From Ulota crispa (lineage: Eukaryota; Streptophyta; Bryopsida; Orthotrichales; Orthotrichaceae): a stretch of 64,000 nt of DNA. Below, piece by piece: positions 11,435-23,162 of this stretch. The position numbers were made by a program, and so were the translations under genes. Below the pieces are notes generated by a model. It saw nothing but the letters and a program-made list of their open reading frames with translations, made no database searches and had not been told where the DNA came from. Location: NCBI GenBank assembly GCA_963920765.1, contig OY987247.1:16712471-16776470 (forward strand), written 5' to 3'. The first letter of the stretch is position 1. The number at the start of each line of letters is the position of its first letter.

Positions 11435-12279
11435 AACTGCTCTTCAAAATGAACAAACCCAAAAAAAAGAGGAAAAAGAAGCTATGCACAACTCTGTTAC
11501 AAGTAATTGTGTTGCCTCACGCAATTTTCCTCTTCGTCTCTCTAATGCTACAATCGCCATGCAAGGCTCGACATGTACGAGAACTGGCAAAAGTCGATGA
11601 GCATCATAATGGGAAGGTGTGTGTAATAAACCTACGACAAAACCGGAAGACCGGGTGGAGTGACAACCGACGAGGAACGCTCCACTTACTCGTATTTCAC
11701 TACACAGGACGCTCTCACAAGTACTTCGAAATACCGAGGAATGCAAATGAAAGTGACGAGACCTAAAATGACAGACAATGATCAAAGAAGAAGAAGAAGA
11801 AGATGCTCCAGAAGAAGGAAAAGAAAGCAACTCCAATGCCGTAGAAGCACCTATGCCGGAGACTAATGAACTTTAGAGCTGCGACACAAGTCTCCCCTCG
11901 ATTTAACTTATCACCAAGTGGCGATCAAGCTCTGTATATCTTGCACATCGGGCTTGACCCACACACGCCAAGTCTTACGCACTGAATGAGATTGATTCCT
12001 CGGACTTGCGTTAAAAGCAAACTTTCTTCACAACCCGACACACCTACAAAAAGATCAACGTCGCAGTAACAACATACCACGAAACAAGTCGACCGAATAA
12101 CAACACAACTCTCTGCCGCGTCAAAACAGACCAAAAGTAAAGTTTCGATACCCTTCCAGAGTTACCCCATCCTGCAAATTTACCCTTCCTGGGCTTGTTC
12201 GAAACCCTACGGATTTTATCCTCAAACCCTAATTACTAAAATATATATGTCGAAGAGAAACAGGGGAAATGTGAAATTT
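11435..12279 (-). promoter_or_regulatory. Upstream/5' UTR region of the transporter gene
   Basis: The region directly upstream of the start codon has GC intermediate between exon and intergenic DNA. It holds an AAG/CTT microsatellite at 11785-11804, a CT-rich 5' leader element common in plant genes when read on the minus strand. A TATATAT string at about 12241-12248 is far from the start codon and would need a long leader or 5' intron. Other open frames here lack any recognisable domain. Confidence 0.35.
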
Positions 12280-12891
12280 AGAAAACTCTTAGCACGCGCA
12301 CATGCTTCGCAAGGAAATTGAGAAGGAAAGTGGGCCAGGCTGTGTGTGTTACATGCTTGCGGTTGGTTGGTGGGTGTGAGTGGCTCAAATTCCTCAAAAC
12401 CCTTTGTGGAGAGGAGAAATAATTTACTTGGTGGTACGGCTGCGGTGATGGTGGGCCGTGGGGTGGAGTGGTGGCGAGAAAGGAAAGAGGAGGCGATGGA
12501 CGAATTGGCAACGGGGAAATTGGGAAATTGGGAAAATTGGGAGAATTGGTGGCGTGGGCAGAAAATATGAGGCTCTGGAGTGCCGACAAGCGAGGCGAGG
12601 CTGTGGGAGAGAGTGCGAGTTCAGGAGGTGACGAGGATCGACGGGCAAGGTAGCAAGGTATATGCCGCGGGATCTGGAAGACCAGGACTGTGGGTACCGG
12701 GGATATGCCGAAGGAATCTGGAGGGATATTCCCGCGGATCTCTCCGACACCTGCCTTGCTGCTGCCGCTGCTGCTGCCCACTCCTCCATGCATGTGATGC
12801 ATTTCCCTTCCCAAGCAATTCCTATCTTCGCCCGCCAGTACTTATGCTGCTGCTCGGGCAGACGGGTGCAAGGTCCAGGAAGAACCGACCG
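12280..12891. other. GC-rich segment upstream of the transporter gene
   Basis: GC is clearly higher than in the flanks and there is a GGGAAATT-type tandem run at about 12513-12550. Frames on both strands stay open for 100-178 codons, but they are compositionally simple (Pro/Ser- or Gly-rich) with no recognisable domain, so I do not call a gene. It may be a promoter or first untranslated exon. Confidence 0.35.
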
Positions 12892-13725
12892 CTAAGGTAG
12901 AAGAACCTAAAACCAACACTTACTTCAGATGCGGCGTTCTAGAAGGTTTTTTGAGAATAAAACACTACGTAAGGTAGAAGCACCTTAATATGACACTATT
13001 CATTTTCGGACACCTATAAATGAATCTGTATCTAAACCAGGAGGTACCCTAATCAGACATGCAAGTCACGTAAAGCTATCACCATAATTGAGCATTGAAA
13101 CAAAAATTGTGTAGGTGGCAGCATGTGGCATGATCTTTTTGATGTTGCATTTGCATTTCATTACAAGCAATTCAATGAGGGTTTAGTGTCCACAATAAGT
13201 GTGCCTAGGGAGTTACCTTCAACAATTTGTAATTTATTCATACAATCTCAGGAAATTCCAAAAACAATTTTTCAACACTCTCTGCTAGTTTCCTAACCAT
13301 TCTACAATCTCAAAATCTTGATGCACACTCCTAGTGAATTGATGTTTGTCACATTTAGGTGCTTCTACCTTAATACTGTGTGCTTGTTAGGAAATGGACA
13401 AAGATGCAAGCAAAAAAAAATTGGAATTTTCTAAGATTGTATGAATAAACTACAAATTGTTAAAGATAACTCCCTAGACTGTCCTATTGTTGACACTGGA
13501 CCCCCTTTGAAATGCTCATACTGAAATGAAAAGGCGCCATCAAAAAGACCATGTCACATGCTCAACTTTTGCACCACCTACAAAACTTGTGTTCTATATA
13601 CCCAATTATAGTGACAACTTTCCTTAACTTGGGTGTCAGGATTAGGTCAAGCAACTAGTGCATTTCCTCAACTTTATAATTGTCAAAAAACAACTACTGT
13701 CGTAATTGGGTGCTTCTACCGTAGT
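12892..13725. mobile_element. Foldback element with a third copy of its terminus at the centre
   Basis: Termini are CTAAGGTAGAAGAACC at the left and GGTGCTTCTACCGTAG at the right. Two more copies lie inside: TAAGGTAGAAGCACCTTAA at 12970 and TTAGGTGCTTCTACCTTAA near 13355-13373. The arms 13060-13270 and 13410-13630 are inverted copies (TTGTAATTTATTCATACAAT against ATTGTATGAATAAACTACAA). Either one foldback with duplicated ends, or one copy inserted beside another. Confidence 0.55.
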
Positions 13726-14018
13726 TCAAAGCTAGCCGGTTGAAATGAGAAAAAATCGATTGCAATTTATAAACATCAACTAAAAACCAATTTAAAATCT
13801 TTTTTTTTTGCTTATAGTATATAATATAGAAAATAACCAAAGGAGTTCCTTGATAAACCGGTTCAATATTGCAAATGAAGGAAATCAACCAAAAAATCTC
13901 AAATATTTCTCAGACCCTAGTCAAGTGCCTCGTAATCTTGTACATTCTAGGATGATGGAGGACAAGCAGCAGTAAATAATAGGCATTGGGCAGTAAGAAT
14001 AGTAAAAAATACCTTGTA

Positions 14019-14580
14019 TTAACCCCTAAACGTCCAATTGACCATTTTTTTGTTGCTGCCCTTTTTGTGGGCTGCCCGAGATGAAAAAAATACATTTTTT
14101 GTAAAAATAAAAAATACATTCATATAGGAGAGCAAGTCTATCCTTTCCAACCCAATTTGAATTATGTCAATCCAAGTTAAACTCCACCAAGGAGAACTTT
14201 CCAAAGACAAACACTTCAATACTTGCTAAGTTGCTAGTGTTACAAATTTTATTATTTAGAGAAACTAATGATGTTTTTATCTTCTTCAAAAAGATTGCAT
14301 GTTTGAGTTTCAAAACAGAATGTCTTTTTTTAACAAACCATACGAAAATTTTAGATTCCATGAATAAAATTTGTAATTTTGATGAATGTTAGATGGTAAA
14401 TGCTTCTAAATGCATTAAATAAGAGTCCAAAATATTTTTTAAAGGTTTGAGCATATGGGTAATTACTAAACATCAAGATTCTTATTTTCCCTTTTGAAGC
14501 AAACTTCATTAGAGTTTAAAAAGTATTATTTTATAATGCATCTATGTTTTGCATTTACCTCCTTGAGCATTTAGGGATCA
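14019..14580. mobile_element. TTAA-bounded element, degraded right end
   Basis: Begins TTAACCCCTAAACGTCCAATT and ends GAGCATTTAGGGATCAA, where the right TTAA appears mutated. No close homologue was found elsewhere in the window. Confidence 0.45.
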
Positions 14581-14817
14581 AGTAGCATATATGTATAAGG
14601 TATGAGCCAATTTCCATTGGTAACAAGAATTGGAGGCCCATCCAGGTTTACCAGAGGCAGAGAAAAGAAAAAAACTCTGAAATCTCAAAGTGACATATAT
14701 TTTTTAAAGCAAGCTTTGTTCTTGGATTTAGAAGATCCAAGAATGTTATTCAACTTTTGCAAAGCTAAAGGCTGGAGGCATGGACCCCTCCAGCCCCCCA
14801 ACAAAAACTGGCTCTAA

Positions 14818-15351
14818 GAGCATCCTCAATCTAGCAAGTATATGGACTTTGTAATGGCACTCTCACAGTGTGTCTTAGCTTGAGAATTGCAAACCTAGTC
14901 CAATGTACCTTGCAAGTGGGACGTGATTAAGAGGGGACAACAAAACCTAGCCCACACCCGGTAGTTTTAGCAGCCCTCAAGAGTCCTTCAAATTGCTCTA
15001 TATATTGTTGTCAGAGAAACAATAACTATTTTGCAAGTCAAAAATAGATATCTTGTCAAAAAAAACCTAACAAAAGCCTAATATAAACAAAGTTTACATC
15101 TCTCACTACCAGTGTGCATTGGGTTGGACAAGCCAATGTGCCACCTTTGTTGATTGAGACCATGCGACAAAGCTCAGTAATTGCCCTCATTCAAGCCCAA
15201 TGCATGTTCTAAATTGAAAATGACCTAAGGGCCTCACGCAATGTATTTTCATGTTTAAGGCACTTGGAGTGAAGGAAGAGTCCAAGTAACCAATGGCACA
15301 AACGTAAGATTGCCCATGGGTAAAGCCCTTACCTTGCATTTACATTGCTTG
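14818..15351. other. No gene; one possible Tourist-like left end
   Basis: TAA followed by GAGCATCCTCAATC at 14818 resembles the Tourist-like ends at 2598 and 5700, but no matching right end was found. No coding structure is visible in the rest. Confidence 0.3.
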
Positions 15352-15354
15352 AAG

Positions 15355-15559
15355 CACTAGAAGAAAAAACAAGGATAAACGACTGCCACAAATCACAACG
15401 ACTAGGTCACCAGAATTGCCTTGCAACTGCACAAACAATTGCACAACAACTGCACAACTACAATCTAGTCATGCAGTTGTTTGTGCAATTGCAATGCAGT
15501 TCTGGTGACCTAATCATTGTGATTTGTGGCAGTTGTTTATCCTTGTTTTTCTTCTAGTG
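15355..15559. mobile_element. CACTA-like foldback MITE with 3-bp target duplication
   Basis: Begins CACTAGAAGAAAAAACAAGG and ends with the complement, CCTTGTTTTTCTTCTAGTG. AAG flanks both sides (15352-15354 and 15560-15562). Arms of about 100 bp are complementary almost throughout (GGTCACCAGAATTGC against GCAGTTCTGGTGACC). The CACTA start and 3-bp duplication are the signature of CACTA (En/Spm) elements, whose plant ends commonly read CACTACAAGAAAA. Confidence 0.8.
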
Positions 15560-15574
15560 AAGAAAATGAGTCTT

Positions 15575-15690
15575 TTTTTGTAAGCAAGAGTGGCATTGCG
15601 CAACATGACACCACTTTGTAATTTTTCATGTTATATTCACAAGTATAAGGCAACAAAAATTGCAAAGGATTTTGTTCAATACAAGACAAA
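15575..15690. repeat. Fragment of repeat family Q
   Basis: Shares the segment from ATGACACCACTTTGTAA through AAGGATTTTGTTC with 18185-18385 and 48280-48480 (those in reverse order of landmarks, so inverted). Too short to define ends. Confidence 0.4.
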
Positions 15691-16032
15691 GTTCAAGTAG
15701 TATTAATAGTTATTTTTCACTCTCTCATGCAGACACATTGAAAATAAAACATTTATGTTTGACATTTAAAGACTTTTAGCAAATTTTGATGAGGAAAATC
15801 TAAGATTTGAAAATTCTGCACAATGAGTGGGGAATCCAAATGTCTATAGTTAGCCAAACATAACAGCAAAAAGTTGGTCAAATTTTGAATCTACTTAATC
15901 AAAATTTGATGAAAATTGTCTAGTATCTCAAAATTATCTAGTCATAGTAAAAAGAAACACTTATAGTAAAAAGAAATAGAACATGTTGGGTGCATACTTT
16001 AAAAAACCGATTGCAATGAGAAATACTTGATT

Positions 16033-16368
16033 TTAACCCTTAAATGTGTGTTGGGTAGCCGTGACCTGCCCACTCTGTAGTTTTAAGAGCGTTTTTATTG
16101 TAGCTTTGACATAGTGCATGTCGACTTCATGAAAATTGCAATAAGGAGAGCTTAGGACTTAATACCATGATTTTGAATTTCTCACAATTTGAGTTACCTA
16201 AAAATATGAGCATGTTTGATAAGATTGTTATTTACCTTCTACGATGGATCATAGATTTTCTGTCACTTTGGAAAAAAAACAGGTGAAAAGCAACTTTTTT
16301 TCTATTATACAGAATGTTTTTTCAGGGCCAGAGGACGAAAAACGTCCTTATGGGCGTTTAGGGATTAA
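16033..16368. mobile_element. TTAA-bounded element, family A copy 2
   Basis: Begins TTAACCCTTAAATGTGTG and ends GGGCGTTTAGGGATTAA. A subterminal hairpin GGACGAAAAACGTCC precedes the right end. Full-length homologue of 2847-3215 in the same orientation. Confidence 0.65.
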
Positions 16369-16736
16369 CAAACACACCTCAAAATCTCCCTTATTTGGTA
16401 AAGATTTTATGGTACTCTAGGTGTAAAAGTTGGAGACATTCACCTTAACATTTTTTTTATCACGTTGGTAACTAGAGCATCTTATGGATTGAAATGGGGG
16501 TAAACTAAAGTAAAGAATTATGTCTTAAATCAGAAACTCCCTAAATTGTTTGGATGTCTCATCTCATTCTGGTCTTTGATTGACAAAATCGCCACCTTTA
16601 AAATATCTAAAATATAGCACTCTAGTTTTAACCCACCAAAAATCAAACGCAAACAAATACATCATCACAAGAGTACAGAAAAATCTTTGAAGTCATGATT
16701 GAACATTTTATAAAGTGTTATGTATTAAAGTAAGCA

Positions 16737-17394
16737 TTAACCCTTCACCGCCCACAAACGTTCTCCGGTATCTCAAAATGTGCTCTTGGATGAATAGAAT
16801 GGCAACATTTTGATAAGTTGCATCATTTTAAAAAAAAAATTGTAACTATACAAATTCAAACTAGATATGTTAAAAACCACATACAAAAAGAAAACACAAT
16901 AATATCACTTATGGATTGAAAGATTATAACATTTGATCAAGAGGGTGTTAAAACTGTGAAAGTGACTTGAAGTCTTTCAATCCTCTTTTCACATCTCAAA
17001 TTTAAAATTGAGGATATCAAAAAAAAAATGAGTATGTAAAGTACAACATGTTTAACCCTAATCAATTCAGAGCTTCTTAAAATCTACTCTACAACCTTTT
17101 AAATTAAGTTTCTAACATGATTGTTTCTCCAAGTTCTAGTGTACTTGAGGCTCATTTCCAAGAGCTCTCAACATTAGAAAGTGAAGATTTGCAATGGACA
17201 TCCTTGCACAAAATCTTGAATAGACAAATCATAGTCATTCATTTTCAAAATCAAATTTTTGATACTAAAACTAAACTTCAATCAAAATAGTTTAAAAAAT
17301 TAACCACTGAAATTAATCTTTAAGAATAGTAAAAAAAATTCAAATCTAAAAGCATGGTGGACAATTTTGGTCCCCTTGGGCGGTGAGGGGCTAA
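16737..17394. mobile_element. TTAA-bounded element, family D copy 2 (inverted relative to copy 1)
   Basis: Begins TTAACCCTTCACCGCCC and ends GGGCGGTGAGGGGCTAA, where the right TTAA has become CTAA. The interior carries the family D landmarks in reverse (GAGAACACAATAATATC-like and CCAAGAGCTCTCAAC). No coding frame. Confidence 0.6.
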
Positions 17395-17525
17395 GCTAGA
17401 TTTGAAAATAGTCACCAAAAGCCTGGACTCTTATAATTTACAACATAGGGGTCCAGCCTAAATTCATGGTTGTGAAATAGTTCCTTATCATTAAGTATAA
17501 AGAATAAAGGGAATTTTCAAAAGAA

Positions 17526-18174
17526 TTTACCCCTAAATGCCCAAGGCATCACAATATGGTGTTGACAATACTTTGAACTCCTATAAATCCTAATAGAGTT
17601 GCTATTTTTAGTAGATTTTATTTTTTAACTACTCTTTCTGAAATCTAGTTTCAGTATCAAAAAGTTGATTTTGTAGATGATTGATCAAGATTTTTCTATT
17701 CAAGATTTTGTGCAAGGGTGTCCATTGCAATCTTGACTTTTTTAGTGTTGAGAGCTCTTGGTTATGAGCTTCAAATACACTAGACCTTTGAGGAAAATTT
17801 ACACTAGATACTCATTTAGGAACATTCTAAAGGAGATTTTGAAAAGCCTTAAATTGATTGGAGTTATGTATGTTAAGTCCTTTAAGCCCACATTTTTCAT
17901 GTGACCATTTTTTATATTTAACTTGTGAAAAGAGGATTGAAAGATTTCAAGTCATTTTCATAGTTTTAACACCATCTTGAACTAACATATAATCTTTCAA
18001 TCCATAGATGATATTGTTGTGTTTTCTTTTCCTATGTGATCTCTAACATATGTAGTTTGATCTTGTATGGTGACAAATTTTTTTTAACTAATACAATTTA
18101 TCAAAAATTTGGCTTTTTGTTATACTTAGAACAAATTCCTGGAAGCTCAAAAAGTGCCTTGGGCATTTAGGGCA
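17526..18174. mobile_element. Family D copy 3, decayed borders
   Basis: Begins TTTACCCCTAAATGCCC and ends CTTGGGCATTTAGGGCAA. The borders no longer read TTAA. CACAATATGGTGTTG near the left end keeps the hairpin position of family D. The interior matches copy 1 in the same orientation. Confidence 0.6.
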
Positions 18175-18184
18175 ACATAATATA

Positions 18185-18385
18185 TTGACGTTCACTTTAA
18201 CATAATTATCACTTGAACAAAATCCTTTGCATTTTTGAGTGCCCAAATAGTTGTGAACATAACAATAAAAATTGTGGAGTGGTGTCATGTTGCTAAAGTC
18301 ACTCTTACCATCAAAAAGGACACACGTTTGTATTTTCTTCAAGCAACATTTACACAAGATAAAGGTTTCACAAACAAACAATTTT
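18185..18385. repeat. Repeat family Q with a partly open minus frame
   Basis: Similar to 48280-48480 over about 190 bp. On the minus strand both copies encode a related string (LFDGKSD against LFVCESD, and KGFCSSD against EGFCSSD), so it may be a remnant of a coding transposon or gene. No known domain recognised. Confidence 0.4.
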
Positions 18386-18486
18386 GCATTTACCCTAGAA
18401 AAGATATAAGTACCAATTGCGTGTTTTTTTCTTTTCTTTTCATTGCTCTTATTATTATTGAATCAATTGTTTAGTTGGTTTTGGAT

Positions 18487-18899
18487 AGGGAATTGATATA
18501 TGTACCACCCCTTTTCAACTATTCTACCACACCTACTATATATGACCAATATTTACAACGTTAAAGTAGGTGTGAACCACAGGCAAAACATCACTAATTT
18601 GAAAATACAACTTGATATAGAAGTTGCAACTTTAATTTTGATTTTCAACTCCTCATCCCACTCATAGAATCAATTAAAAATAAATTAAACTAAACTAAGC
18701 ATTTTTTTTTAATTTGATATTGAATGCAAGATTGGGAGTTAAAAAATAAGATTAAAGTTGCAATTTCTATGTCAAGTTGTATTTTCAAATTGGTGATGTT
18801 TTTCTCATGATCCCCACCTATTTTAATATTGTAAGTATTCACCATATATAATAGGTGTGAAAGAATACTTGAAAAGGGATGGTCCATATACCAATTCCT
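18487..18899. mobile_element. hAT-like MITE, family H copy 1
   Basis: Begins AGGGAATTGATATATGTACC and ends GGTCCATATACCAATTCCT. The 8-bp direct repeat TTTTGGAT flanks it (18479-18486 and 18900-18907), the duplication length of hAT elements. Arms pair extensively (ACACCTACTATATATG against CATATATAATAGGTGTG). A second copy lies at 50378-50788. Confidence 0.75.
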
Positions 18900-19194
18900 T
18901 TTTGGATACTTCTGGCCTTATTGAGAGACAATGTACCCTACTAAGAGGGCAGGTGGCTAAATAGTTTGATTTTGCGGTTTGTTCTATGCAAGACCTTGAA
19001 TTTGGTTTCATGGAATTCTGATTACTTGAATGACACTTATTGAAGTGCTGGTGCTGGTTCATTAACTATTTCTTTTGGTTTGTGTAGGCTGTATGCTTTT
19101 TAAGGTTTATCTGAAAACATAAAACATTTTTTTCCAAATTTGATCAAACTACAAAAATGAACTTTAATTCCTCAACACCCTAGGTGTCTCAGAA

Positions 19195-19243
19195 TACACT
19201 AAGAGAATGCAAATTTTTAGCCTCACGGGCTTTTAGGGGTTAA
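19195..19243. mobile_element. Solo right end of a TTAA-type element
   Basis: GGGCTTTTAGGGGTTAA ends at 19243 but no matching left end was found upstream, so it is a truncated copy. Confidence 0.35.
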
Positions 19244-19367
19244 TACAAAAATTGCTTTCCTTCTGCACTCCAAGAAAATGATGTCTTAAAAAATTGGTCC
19301 ACAATCATTACAAATGTTTGCAATAAACTATAGATGAGTCATTTAATAGTCATTGTAGACCAATTGT

Positions 19368-20286
19368 TTCACCCCTAAAGGATCAAGTTCAGTTTTCACC
19401 AAAAATTCTCAAAAACTGTCATTTTTAGAGCATCAACCAAATCTGAAAACAAAAATGTTTCTTTGCATATGTAACACATAGGATCTTGTAGTGCAATAGT
19501 TTTAGAAGATGTGGAAAAAAATTCAGAAATTTTCACCTAGTGGATTGGAAGATAGAACAATTTGAAAAGTTTTTTTGGGTTATGTGGAAAATTGGGTAGC
19601 TACCTTGAAAAGGTGAAATCCCTAAGGGGAAAAGGCCATGTTGGTGGTGCTTCTCTAGATTCCATATTTCACCCAATTAGGGTGCATGTCAAAAAAGTTT
19701 CAAATCATTTGGAATTGTACAACACATGGGAAAAAAATAGGGAGTAAAAAAAAGTAGAGAATGATTATAAACATTAAATTGTTGATAATTCAGTTATGGA
19801 AATAAAAAAAATTCAATCCCAACGGTTTTAATGTTGTAAGTAACAATTCACATCCTTTGGTCTTTCATATTTTTGAAAATATTGAAAATAGAGTAAAATA
19901 AGAGACTTCAAAGTTTATTTTAGAGTAGAGAATCCATAATTGCCCAAAACTCCTCATAACTTTCATCTCATCCATCCAAATGGAATTATTCAAAGATTTC
20001 CACATGCACATAAATCTCTTGAACCAATTTAAAATTTTAGTTTCTAAAAAAAGTGATTTTTAAAAAACTGCCCAAGGTGCCTACTAGGCAAAAAAAAGCA
20101 GCAAATTAGGCCATAACTTTTTGCTCACAATTCCAAACGTCATGAAAATTAGTGCAAATGAAAAACATTCCTTATCCCCACCTTCTATGAGAATTTCAAT
20201 CTAAAATATGATAATCTCCAATCACAAGTACCTACCCAAAATTTCTATGTTGCCAAAAAAAGACAGCTTGGTCCTTTAGGGGTTAA
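19368..20286. mobile_element. TTAA-bounded element, family B
   Basis: Begins TTCACCCCTAAAGGATC (left TTAA mutated) and ends TTGGTCCTTTAGGGGTTAA. About 920 bp, the same size class as 29814-30751, 36833-37771, 48528-49453 and 59325-60252, with shared segments such as the TAGGATCTTG string after the left end. Confidence 0.65.
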
Positions 20287-20918
20287 TACTTTTTTCTTGA
20301 ACTGTAGAGTGTCCAGGTACCAAATCTAAGGGCTGTTCATTCGTGGGTTTCGGCTTCCTACTCAAACCAATCCTCCAAACTAATTGGAAGTTGCACTACA
20401 CCTGCTTTGCCAAAATACTTCCAAACATAGGTGGTGAAATTATTGGATTTTCATATTTAAAAAATAAACATTTAAAATTAATAAAAGAAATAATACTATT
20501 TTTTAAAGGAAAATCGAAGTACTGGGCCCAGTATTTTGAAAAATGTCAATTACGTGCCTCGGATGTAGTGCTCTTATTCAAACTCTATGGCTTGTGGTTT
20601 AGTCGAACGAGTAGTTGTTGGGGGTTTGGAGGTTCTGAGGTGGAGCCACGTGTACATACGACTGGGTAGGAATGCTTCATTCTTTTGTGGGTGGGGGCCT
20701 GGAGGAGTGGAGGGTGTTGCCAGTAGTTCTACTGTGACGATGTTGAGAATATTCTTGAAATTCTCGAATGTTCTAAACTTATTGTACTGCTGTCGTGGCC
20801 TTTTTAATGGAACTCATGATTTCCAACTGGAATCAGGGTTGGTCCATTTTTACTGTTGGAAGGAACGTCATTTTGGTGGTAAGATTATTGCTTTTATTAT
20901 TTTAATATGAGTTCCAGT

Positions 20919-21300
20919 TTAACCCCTGAGCGCCCAGGCCATTTTCACCAAAATCAGGTTTCAGGACACCTATAATTTTGGTACATTGCATCTCAATCAA
21001 TTGTATGATCCACAATAAGTGATCATTGGAAATAGTAAAACACCTACTTAGAAAACCACTTGCAAATTTTGGAAATAATTGGCCATGGAAGATGGGAGAT
21101 TATAACATTTGATCAAACAACATGTGATGGCAAACTTTCAATTTTTGACAAGTATTAGTTGTATGTTGATCTGATTCTTCTTAAATTTTGTGGGTAGCAA
21201 GATTAGATGTGAATGCTCACACTTGTAAGTTATTGAAGATTGTACTTCTTTTTATGTTAAGTTTTAGAGCTTCAAATTGTTATTGCACGGAAAATGATGA
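20919..21300. mobile_element. TTAA-bounded element, family C copy 2, truncated
   Basis: Begins TTAACCCCTGAGCGCCCAGG and is homologous in inverse orientation to 4930-5330 (TTCTTTTTATGTTAAGTTTT and GTTATTGCACGGAAAATGA are landmarks). Similarity fades near 21300 and no right end is found. Confidence 0.5.
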
Positions 21301-21690
21301 GAGAAAATCTAGTTGAAACTAGGAAATGTTGGTGAAGCTAAAATTTCTCCCTAAATACTAACAAGGCAATCCTCCTCCTATACTAGCATTTTCCCATGCA
21401 CTCTTTGAAGTAAGCTACAAAACCTCTCTTTGCTGAAGTGGGAATACTCTTCTAGTAGAAATCTCAAACCTTTGCCAATTGTTGCTTGTACATGGAACTC
21501 AATCAAAAATAAATTGTAGCTTTAGTAGGAAAATACAAAGTTTCCCATTTTCAACAAGTTTTTCAAGGGTATGCACTAGATATCTCCTATATTTGTACTA
21601 AAATATGCTATAATTAAACTTCTTGATAAATTTAATTGGGTTTTCACCCCCATAGTTTCAAATTTCAATCAATTATCTTGTTATTTCAAC

Positions 21691-21996
21691 TACACCAAAC
21701 AGTGTATTTAGATTGCCCCATACTAATTTCTCAACATTTTATACTATTTAAATACTTACTATTGCTGTGGCAATTTTCAACAAAAATTATTGTAGTGAGC
21801 AACTTTTGAAGGCCTTGGCAAGAACAACACAATTGTAAGACAACAAATTAGCATAGTCCACGTGGTAAATCATGTGAAATCTTAGTATCTAAACAATTTC
21901 ATGTGTCTATAAGTGACCAAGCCATGAGTCATGAGGTAACTTTCCATGGTAAGGCAACCTAATTGTGAAGGCAACCTAAATGCACTATTTAGTGTA
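21691..21996. mobile_element. Family G MITE copy 1
   Basis: Inverted ends TACACCAAACAGTGTATTTA and TAAATGCACTATTTAGTGTA, each followed internally by a variant of AGGTTGCC or GGCAACCT. Family G recurs at 23803, 34442, 34877, 36262, 42656 and 60372. No target duplication is certain, so superfamily is open. Confidence 0.6.
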
Positions 21997-21999
21997 ATC

Positions 22000-22669
22000 A
22001 TTTTGCCATTTCAACCTTTTTGTTTTACATTTTAACCAACTGTTTTGCAATTTCCAACCAACTCACTTTGTATTGATAGCCTGTTCTTCCCAATCATTGC
22101 ATGGAAGCCAACCCTAACCTAAGTGGAAATTGGCTATATTATAACTGAAACCCCCAGGTATCTGAGTATTATTCCTCCACCGGGGAGGGGGGGGGGGGGG
22201 GGCGGGCTGGTTAATGTTATGCCAGTGGGGTTGTGGGGCGAGGGACGCTTCTGTGGTTGACATACCACTGGCATTGCAGACAAATATGCACAGGTGACAC
22301 ATATGATTAAGGCTATTAAACAAATTATTGATACTCATGGTAGATTCTTCTTATTCTTTGCAATCATATTACTAACTGCCCCAAGAATCCTGCGGATTCT
22401 TGTTCTTCCGCTTGACTTTGCTGTTATTTCAACGTTCTAGGCATGGTTTGCCAGTCAAAACTCAAAACCCAACTCACAAGTACAAATTCATGGAGTGCCC
22501 AATCCCCCATACAGTATATTCTTAGGGTAAACTAGACCAAAAGGGATGCTTTTACTGCTTTTCCACGTGGACGACCTTGCTCATGTTGCCATTGCTGACA
22601 ATGCAATGAATTATATGCATGCTAACCTGTTCCACCTTCTGTTTGGCTTTATGCAACTCGAATTTGACC
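22000..22669. other. No gene; contains a poly-G run
   Basis: A run of 16 G occurs at 22187-22202. The segment 22110-22340 is richer in GC than the flanks, but no domain or splice structure is visible. Confidence 0.35.
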
Positions 22670-22918
22670 TTAACCCTTCACCCTTGAACGTCACATGGGC
22701 TTTGGAGATACGGTATCAAATACAGTATCAAATACGGTAGTAACCAATATTTAGAAATTTGATTCAGTTAGAAATTAAGTGTTACAATCATACATATTGA
22801 AGGGTTGTATGATGGGGTGCATAAAAAAAATTGGAAAGCCCTCAAAGTAGCTCAAATACATCCGTATACACGGCCATACATACAACTGCAAAGGGCTTTG
22901 GTGCCGTTCAAGGGTTAA
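22670..22918. mobile_element. TTAA-bounded short element, family E copy 1
   Basis: Begins TTAACCCTTCACCCTTGAACG (with an extra 8 bp compared with copy 2) and ends GCCGTTCAAGGGTTAA. About 80-90 percent similar by eye to 61358-61588 over its whole length, including CATACATATTGAAGGGTTGT. Its right TTAA is also the left TTAA of the next element. Confidence 0.7.
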
Positions 22919-23162
22919 TCCCTGAGCGTCCATTATAAGTTTACTCAAATCTAAACCCTTTGGAACTCATTCCAATCAAACCATCACTTAAAAGAGATCC
23001 ATAAAAATTGACTGTATCGATTGGTAGTGAACATAGGCCCGGAGCTCCAAGGACAATGACTCATCCTTTCACTGTACCAATGAAAATATTATAATGGTCA
23101 AACAAGGAAAATTTTCAAAACCGAGAGGCCATATTTTGGCCCCTGGGGTGCTCAGGGGTTAA
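22915..23162. mobile_element. TTAA-bounded short element abutting family E
   Basis: Begins TTAATCCCTGAGCGTCC and ends GGTGCTCAGGGGTTAA. It shares one TTAA with each neighbour, so three elements lie end to end. Confidence 0.6.

Noticed and set aside
12278..12814. 178-codon minus-strand open frame upstream of the transporter
   Set aside because: Composition is simple and both strands are open in this GC-rich segment; no domain, splice pattern or conserved motif.
22187..22202. G-quadruplex candidate in the poly-G run
   Set aside because: A single homopolymer run may be inaccurate in length and has no gene context.
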